From contig CANFKN010000037.1 in NCBI GenBank assembly GCA_947447385.1, positions 1-9,841 on the forward strand: 9,841 bases of DNA, read 5' to 3'. The stretch comes from Microbacteriaceae bacterium (GTDB lineage Bacteria; Actinomycetota; Actinomycetes; Actinomycetales; Microbacteriaceae). The notes under the pieces were generated by a model. It saw nothing but the letters and a program-made list of their open reading frames with translations, was not told the DNA's origin and did not search any database. Below are positions 5,591-9,841 of this stretch, one piece after another (position 1 is the first letter of the stretch; every line of letters begins with the position of its first letter). A program made the translations under genes and the position numbers.

Positions 5591-7057
5591 ATGAAAGATA
5601 CAAAATTTAGTTTTATGCAGCGCTTTGGGTGGAGCCTGTTTTTCTGGGATCTAATCGTTGTTGCTGCGGTGATGGTAATAAATGCCTTTGTGCACTTTTG
5701 GGCGCTGCCGAACGCAAATGCAACTTTCAAGCCAGAGAAACTACTGACCTTGAGTCTGAATCCAGTCGCGCTTTCGTTGTCAATGTTTTTGCTCTGGATT
5801 TTAGCCTTAGTGCTGATCAAGTCTTGGAACCCCCGCGTTGCGGGCACCGGAATTCCTGAATACATAATGACCACCAAAGCGTCAGTGGCCGTTGTGGCAG
5901 TTCTTGCTTTTGCGTCGTTGACCTTCAAGGTGGATGTTTCGCGAACATTTGTTTTTAGTTCTTTCGCAACCGGTGCTATCGCCTTAGCCATGCACCGTTG
6001 GTCTGGCCGCCAGTGGTTGCTGAGACAGCGCCGACAAGGTGCCTACGTCAAGCGCACACTGTTGGTTGGCCCTGCTGAACAGCTACTTGAAATGTGCAAA
6101 CGCCTGCAAGAGAACCCGCTAGATGGCTATGCGCCGGTAAGAGCCGCGGTCTTTAGGGCTGCATTCACAGGCAAGACCGAAGCGCAGTTTGCTGAACTTG
6201 GCGTGGACTTAGTGGTTTATGAAGAATCCTCGGCAGAAGATGCCCAAACTTACAAAATTGACTGCGTTCTCATCATCGGCTCAGATCACATGTCTGCTGC
6301 CAGGCTGAAGCAAATCGGTTGGGCGCTTGAGGGAACTACCACTGAACTTATTGTGGCCCCGGCCCTTGTCGATTTCGCTGGTAACAGAATCAACTCTTAC
6401 CCAGTTGCTGGAATGCCGTTTTTGCATATCGAGACTCCTCGCTTTGAGGGCTTCAAGTATCTCGTGAAGACGACGTTCGACTTTCTATTCGCGGCAGTCG
6501 CCTTCGTTGCCGTTCTGCCAATCATGTTGGTCACCGCCATTTCTATCAAGCTCGAAGATGGCGGGCCGATTTTTTATGCTCAAGAACGCGTTGGGCAAAA
6601 CGGCAATGCTTTCAAGATGTTTAAGTTTCGCTCAATGCTGATCAATGCCGATTCGATGCATGCAGAACTTCGCGCTAAAGCTGTTGACGCCGTAAACAAG
6701 CGCATGTTCAAAGACCCAAACGACCCCCGATTGACCAAAGTCGGCAAGTTCATTCGCCGATTCAGCATCGATGAGCTTCCACAAATTTTCAACGTCATGA
6801 ATGGCTCGATGAGTGTTGTGGGTCCTAGGCCGCCATTGGCTAGCGAGGTTGCAGAATATGACCGCCATGACCACCGCCGTTTGCTGGTCAAGCCCGGCAT
6901 CACTGGTTTGTGGCAGGTTAGCGGTAGATCACTTTTGAGCTGGGATGAAACCGTTCGGCTAGATCTCTACTACGTCGAAAACTGGTCACTCGTTGGTGAT
7001 ATTTTGATTATCTTGCGCACCTTTAAGGCCGTCGTAGACCGCTCGGGTGCTTACTAA
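5591..7057 (+). CDS. Polyprenyl-phosphate sugar-1-phosphate transferase (priming enzyme)
   Basis: This 488-residue membrane enzyme is expected to transfer a sugar phosphate from a nucleotide sugar to undecaprenyl phosphate, the first step of exopolysaccharide repeat-unit assembly. Four N-terminal membrane segments lie at about 11-33, 52-75, 92-110 and 117-135. A soluble central domain follows (about 150-285), then the hydrophobic segment (about 296-318) that introduces the catalytic bacterial sugar transferase domain. Conserved motifs there include GGPIFYAQERVG, FKMFKFRSM, SIDELPQ with the catalytic Asp-Glu pair D394-E395, VVGPRPP and KPGITGLWQVSGR. The layout matches the WcaJ/WbaP-type large monotopic phosphoglycosyl transferases. 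Which sugar it uses cannot be told from the sequence. It is the last gene of the operon. AGGGG (5574-5578) lies 12 nt from the ATG, so initiation may depend on coupling to the phosphatase gene. Confidence 0.93.
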   Translation: MKDTKFSFMQRFGWSLFFWDLIVVAAVMVINAFVHFWALPNANATFKPEKLLTLSLNPVALSLSMFLLWILALVLIKSWNPRVAGTGIPEYIMTTKASVAVVAVLAFASLTFKVDVSRTFVFSSFATGAIALAMHRWSGRQWLLRQRRQGAYVKRTLLVGPAEQLLEMCKRLQENPLDGYAPVRAAVFRAAFTGKTEAQFAELGVDLVVYEESSAEDAQTYKIDCVLIIGSDHMSAARLKQIGWALEGTTTELIVAPALVDFAGNRINSYPVAGMPFLHIETPRFEGFKYLVKTTFDFLFAAVAFVAVLPIMLVTAISIKLEDGGPIFYAQERVGQNGNAFKMFKFRSMLINADSMHAELRAKAVDAVNKRMFKDPNDPRLTKVGKFIRRFSIDELPQIFNVMNGSMSVVGPRPPLASEVAEYDRHDHRRLLVKPGITGLWQVSGRSLLSWDETVRLDLYYVENWSLVGDILIILRTFKAVVDRSGAY

Positions 7058-7063
7058 AAATTC

Positions 7064-7080
7064 AGCTTTTGGTTAAAGCT
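7064..7080 (-). terminator. Possible weak terminator of upp, between convergent genes
   Basis: AGCTTT (7064-7069) and AAAGCT (7075-7080) form a 6-bp stem with a 5-nt loop in the 21-nt gap between the convergent transferase and upp genes. Read on the minus strand, the stem is followed by GAATTTTTAG, a short T-run, so it fits termination of upp better than of the exopolysaccharide operon. It overlaps the upp stop codon. The stem is short and AT-rich. Confidence 0.35.
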
Positions 7081-7714
7081 ATTGCCCAAGACCATAGAGG
7101 CGGTCGCCTGCATCGCCTAAGCCCGGCACAATGTATCCCACTTCGTTGAGGTGGTCATCCAAGGCACCTAAAACGATTCGCACGTCTTTGCCCTGCATCG
7201 CCGCTTGCACCGTGGCCAAACCCTCGGGTGCGCCAATTAGGCAGATTGCTGTGACTTCAGTTGCGCCGCGTTCAAGCACGTAGTTAATTGAATCGATTAG
7301 GGTGCCACCAGTAGCCAACATCGGGTCGATGATATAAACCTGTCGTCCGCTTAGATCATCTGGCAGGCGGTTGGCGTAGGTGTAGGGCTCAAGGGTCTCT
7401 TCATTGCGTTTAATGCCTAAAAACCCAACCTCAGCGGTAGGCAAAAGTTTGACCATTCCTTCAAGCATTCCCAGCCCAGCTCGCAACACCGGCACGACAA
7501 GAGGTCGTGGCACGCTGAGCTTGACGCCTTCGGCGATTGCAACAGGTGTTTGCACCTGAACCTTGTCGACGCGAACATCGCGAGTGGCTTCATAAGCCAA
7601 TAGGGTTACCAGCTCTTCGACCAGTTGCCTAAATACAGGCGAAGGCGTTGTCGCGTCGCGCAACACGGTGAGCTTGTGGGTGATTAGAGGGTGATCGGCA
7701 ATGTGAACGTGCAT
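7079..7714 (-). CDS. upp: Uracil phosphoribosyltransferase
   Basis: This 211-residue cytoplasmic enzyme makes UMP and pyrophosphate from uracil and PRPP, the main step of pyrimidine salvage. The length is typical. Family features run in order: the N-terminal HPLITHKLTVLRD; LVVPVLRAGLGMLEG (about 72-86); a flexible stretch with YTYANRLP (about 111-118); the PRPP loop IIDPMLATGGT (128-138); and the uracil-binding C-terminus GYIVPGLGDAGDRLYG (about 193-208). All expected residues are present, so it should be active. No Shine-Dalgarno sequence is seen before the ATG (7712-7714). A TAGATT box ends 6 nt upstream, predicting a leaderless transcript. It diverges from the Fic gene and converges on the exopolysaccharide operon. 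Confidence 0.97.
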   Translation of the reverse strand: MHVHIADHPLITHKLTVLRDATTPSPVFRQLVEELVTLLAYEATRDVRVDKVQVQTPVAIAEGVKLSVPRPLVVPVLRAGLGMLEGMVKLLPTAEVGFLGIKRNEETLEPYTYANRLPDDLSGRQVYIIDPMLATGGTLIDSINYVLERGATEVTAICLIGAPEGLATVQAAMQGKDVRIVLGALDDHLNEVGYIVPGLGDAGDRLYGLGQ

Positions 7715-7720
7715 GAGTTA

Positions 7721-7749
7721 AATCTATGCCTTTGCTCGCACTTTTTACA
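7721..7749 (-). promoter_or_regulatory. Leaderless promoter of upp
   Basis: On the minus strand, the -10 box TAGATT (7721-7726) lies 17 nt after a weak -35 TGTAAA (7744-7749). The predicted start, 7 nt after the -10, is the A of the upp ATG at 7714. The lack of a ribosome-binding site agrees with leaderless translation, which is common in actinobacteria. Confidence 0.5.
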
Positions 7750-7761
7750 CGTTCAATAAAC

Positions 7762-7790
7762 CTATAAAAAAACCTTGTTTATTTTTATAG
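7762..7790. promoter_or_regulatory. 9-bp dyad, candidate operator at the Fic promoter
   Basis: CTATAAAAA (7762-7770) and TTTTTATAG (7782-7790) are perfect inverted copies 11 nt apart, so equivalent positions lie about two helical turns apart. The centre (7776) falls in the predicted -35 box of the Fic gene. A second pair, TGTTTA (7776-7781) and TAAACA (7805-7810), brackets the -10 region and reaches the start codon. This arrangement suits repression by a dimeric DNA-binding protein. The Fic protein's own C-terminal winged-helix-like region is one candidate. The AT-rich context makes chance dyads more likely. Confidence 0.4.
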
Positions 7791-7803
7791 ATTTTACTAT
7801 TCT
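7775..7803 (+). promoter_or_regulatory. Leaderless promoter of the Fic gene
   Basis: A -35 TTGTTT (7775-7780) and a -10 TATTCT (7798-7803, fits TANNNT) are 17 nt apart. The expected start site is 7810, the A of the Fic ATG. No Shine-Dalgarno sequence is present upstream, in agreement with a leaderless mRNA. Confidence 0.5.
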
Positions 7804-7809
7804 GTAAAC

Positions 7810-8886
7810 ATGTCTGCTTGGAGCCCTAATGAGCCTTTCAATGGGCTTCCAGCTCTCGCTGACTCTATCGAAATCGATATTGCATCTCTCAGCTCAGCAC
7901 TAATTGAGGCTCGGGTTCAGCTCGCGAGGCTCGACGAACTAACAAAGGCACTACCTAACCCCATGGTTCTGGTGAACGCGATTGCTATCGTTGAAGCCCA
8001 GGCAAGTTCAGCTATTGAAAACATTGTCACGACCAACGACACCTTGTTTCAAAATTTCGAAGCCTCCGGCAGCATCGCCGATGCCGACACCCGCGCTGCC
8101 ATGCGCAATCGAAGTGCTCTGCAGATGGCCTATCAATTAACCATCGACCGACCAATTACGACAAAGTTAGCCCAAATTATTTGCAGTGAAATTTTGGGCT
8201 TTGATGTCAGTGTGAGAGCCAACGTGGGCACATACATTGGTTCGCTCGGCAAACGCACCTACACTCCGCCAGAAGGCAAGGCTCTCATCGCGCGCAAGCT
8301 CGAAGAATGGCAAGATTTCGTGAATCAAAAAAGTCGATTTGATCCACTAATTGTCATGGCCCTCGCGCACTATCAATTTGAGGCAATACATCCGTTTCCT
8401 GATGGCAACGGGCGCACAGGCAGAATCCTGAACATCGCCATGCTAATGCAGAATCAGCTACTTTCTTTGCCAGTCGTGCACCTCTCAAGAGCAATCAACG
8501 AACGAAAAAGTGAATATTACGAAAAACTTGCTGACGTAACCTCAGATAGAAATTGGAACGAATGGATTCGGTTCATGCTCGAGGTTGTCGCAAGTAGCGC
8601 GATAAAAGCCAGTACTCAAATCTCGCAGATCAGTCGAATGCAGCTAGAGCTGGCTGGTTCACACATTGACACCGTTTTCAAAAGAGGAATTCCAACAGAC
8701 CTTGCAGCAGTGCTCTTTGAAAAGCCATACTGTCGAATCGGCCACGTCGTCGAGGCTTGCAATGTTTCGCGACCCACTGCAGCAAAGTGGTTAGAGGAAC
8801 TAGAAATACTTGGCGTTGTTGAAAGCGTGAAAGTCGGTCGAGAGAAATATTTTGTCAATAGAAAGATGCTTGAGGTTCTAGGTTGA
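7810..8886 (+). CDS. Class II Fic family protein, probable AMP transferase
   Basis: This 358-residue cytoplasmic protein has a Fic core motif, HPFPDGNGRTGR (194-205), with the catalytic His, the acidic Asp and the phosphate-binding Asn/Arg all intact. Such enzymes usually move AMP from ATP onto a target protein's hydroxyl group. An N-terminal inhibitory helix with SSAIEN (66-71) fits the (S/T)xxxE(G/N) motif, so it is class II, with the antitoxin-like segment built in; this fits the lack of a separate antitoxin gene. The C-terminal region (about 290-355, containing VSRPTAAKWLEELEILGVV) looks like a winged helix that could bind DNA. The target protein cannot be predicted. The gene lies between the housekeeping genes upp and tadA and has an AT-rich promoter with dyads, suggesting an accessory insertion. 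The ATG is supported by the leaderless promoter. Confidence 0.93.
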   Translation: MSAWSPNEPFNGLPALADSIEIDIASLSSALIEARVQLARLDELTKALPNPMVLVNAIAIVEAQASSAIENIVTTNDTLFQNFEASGSIADADTRAAMRNRSALQMAYQLTIDRPITTKLAQIICSEILGFDVSVRANVGTYIGSLGKRTYTPPEGKALIARKLEEWQDFVNQKSRFDPLIVMALAHYQFEAIHPFPDGNGRTGRILNIAMLMQNQLLSLPVVHLSRAINERKSEYYEKLADVTSDRNWNEWIRFMLEVVASSAIKASTQISQISRMQLELAGSHIDTVFKRGIPTDLAAVLFEKPYCRIGHVVEACNVSRPTAAKWLEELEILGVVESVKVGREKYFVNRKMLEVLG

Positions 8887-9359
8887 ACATTGCAGACCAA
8901 CAAGCGGCGATGCGTTTGGCGCTCGCCGAGGCGCAAAGTGCCGTCGAAGCTTCGGCTGATGTTCCAGTGGGCGCGGTGCTTCTCGATGATAAAGGGCAAC
9001 TGGTGGCTGTTGGTCGAAATGAGCGTGAGCTGCACCAAGACCCAACCGCGCACGCCGAAATTGTTGCCATTCGCGCGGCTACCAAAGCGCGAGGCGATTG
9101 GCGTCTAGAAGACCTAACATTGGTTGTCACACTTGAACCCTGCGTGATGTGCGCCGGTGCGATTGTCGCCGCAAGAATTCCCCGAGTTATTTTTGGTGCG
9201 TGGGATTCCCCCGTCGGCGCCTCAGGCTCGCTCTATGACATTTTGCGCGATGCCCGCCTCGGCAAACCGATTGAGGTTTATGGGGGAGTATTAGCTGAAG
9301 AAGCAAACTCCCAGTTGCGCGACTTTTTTGCTCAACGAAGAATATCTGGCTCTAAATAG
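8883..9359 (+). CDS. tadA: tRNA adenosine(34) deaminase
   Basis: This 158-residue zinc enzyme converts A34 to inosine in tRNA-Arg(ACG), allowing wobble decoding of CGN codons. The zinc ligands and proton shuttle are present: HAE at 57-59 (H57, E59) and PCVMC at 86-90 (C87, C90). VPVGAVLL (27-34) and GASGSLYDILRD further on also match the family, and the length is typical. I chose the TTG start (8883), which overlaps the Fic stop as TTGA, because GAGG (8872-8875) lies 7 nt upstream. The alternative ATG at 8910 has no ribosome-binding site but would still leave the domain whole. The overlap suggests translational coupling, so this essential-type gene may depend partly on Fic transcription. Its 3' end overlaps the convergent transporter gene by 28 nt. 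Confidence 0.95.
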   Translation: MNIADQQAAMRLALAEAQSAVEASADVPVGAVLLDDKGQLVAVGRNERELHQDPTAHAEIVAIRAATKARGDWRLEDLTLVVTLEPCVMCAGAIVAARIPRVIFGAWDSPVGASGSLYDILRDARLGKPIEVYGGVLAEEANSQLRDFFAQRRISGSK

Positions 9360-9841
9360 ATCACGCGTGTTGCCGGCACAGCTGTTCGCACGGCTGCTTC
9401 GGCAGCATCGATAGTTCGAGCAATGTCGGCGGCCGTTTCACTTTCACCCACGGCAATCTTCGCACCAAGCAATAACTCGTCTGGCCCCAAATAGAGGGTC
9501 TTCATGTGAATGATGCCACCAACTCCTGGGGTGCCTTCAAGCGCTTCACGAATTTTCGCGTGATCATCGGCAGTCGCACCCTCACCAATCAAAAGGCTTG
9601 ACGTTTCGATTCCAAGCACAACGGCAACAATCACTAGCAGTCCACCGATTGCAAGCGTACCCAGAGCATCGAACATCGCGTTATGTGTCAAAACGGTGAG
9701 ACCCACGCCAGCAAAAGCAATCACCAAACCAAACAGCGCTGCAATGTCTTCAAGCATCACAATCGGCAGCTCTGGCGATTTCGCATGACGCACAAATTGA
9801 GCCAGGCTCTGATTGCCGCGCTGATGCTTGGCCTCGCGCAA
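9332..9841 (-). CDS. Cation diffusion facilitator transporter, C-terminal part
   Basis: At least 169 residues are visible; the N-terminal part lies beyond the right edge. The codon at the edge reads TTG but is almost certainly internal, because sequence typical of mid-family cytoplasmic loops follows directly. The visible part has a loop with HAKSPELPIVMLED, a membrane segment (about 31-51), a second one beginning FDALGTLAIGG (about 57-80), and a soluble C-terminal domain ending EPDILR. Family members export divalent metals such as zinc, cobalt or manganese by proton antiport. The metal cannot be told because most binding-site residues lie outside the window. The EDIAALFGL and DALGTLAIG stretches support the family. 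Its stop (9332-9334) lies inside tadA, and no terminator is seen between the two convergent genes. Confidence 0.88.
   Translation of the reverse strand: MREAKHQRGNQSLAQFVRHAKSPELPIVMLEDIAALFGLVIAFAGVGLTVLTHNAMFDALGTLAIGGLLVIVAVVLGIETSSLLIGEGATADDHAKIREALEGTPGVGGIIHMKTLYLGPDELLLGAKIAVGESETAADIARTIDAAEAAVRTAVPATRVIYLEPDILR

Noticed and set aside
8616..9130. Minus-strand ORFs antisense to the end of Fic and start of tadA
   Set aside because: Both plus-strand genes have intact catalytic motifs; the antisense translations are low-complexity Ser/Arg/Ala-rich sequence.
1..9841. CRISPR array, tRNA, rRNA, insertion sequence or phage attachment site
   Set aside because: No regularly spaced repeats, cloverleaf-like sequence, transposase or terminal inverted repeats were found by eye.

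Overview
The window looks like a chromosomal segment of an actinobacterium (Actinomycetota) with moderate GC, plausibly a Microbacteriaceae-type or freshwater Luna-lineage organism. That placement is an inference. It rests on a fused Wzz/tyrosine-kinase protein, a DUF4012 protein beside exopolysaccharide genes, several apparently leaderless genes with TANNNT -10 boxes placed 6-7 nt before the ATG, and upp and tadA lying close together on opposite strands. I could not run any database search.

Left part (1-3553). Positions 1-217 hold no large gene. On the minus strand they do hold a good sigma70-type promoter (TTGACT-N17-TAAACT). It would start transcription at, or one base before, the ATG of a 31-codon ORF whose last 12 residues include 6 Met and 3 Cys. 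The ORF's stop codon lies inside the 5' arm of a 10-bp stem. This is the layout of a sulfur-amino-acid attenuator for a gene beyond the left edge, and it is the most interesting item here. Next come three minus-strand genes in transcription order: a secreted two-cysteine protein with a degenerate OmpA-like tail (2629-3327), a shorter tandem paralogue without that tail (2078-2485), and a membrane-anchored DUF4012 protein (218-2038).

Middle part (3554-7057). A compact plus-strand exopolysaccharide operon reads Wzz/BY-kinase, low-molecular-weight tyrosine phosphatase, then polyprenyl-phosphate sugar-1-phosphate transferase, with gaps of 5 and 4 nt. The kinase carries a Tyr-Gly tail that the phosphatase would dephosphorylate, and the transferase would start the glycan on undecaprenyl phosphate. 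The leader in front of the operon can fold into two mutually exclusive stems. The divergent surface-protein genes probably serve the same cell envelope.

Right part (7058-9841). upp (uracil salvage, minus) and a class II Fic protein (plus) are divergent, with back-to-back promoters that both predict leaderless mRNAs. A 9-bp dyad covers the Fic -35 region. tadA (tRNA A34 deaminase) starts inside the Fic stop codon, at a TTGA overlap. A cation diffusion facilitator (minus, running off the right edge) overlaps the end of tadA by 28 nt. The Fic gene looks like an accessory insertion between housekeeping genes.
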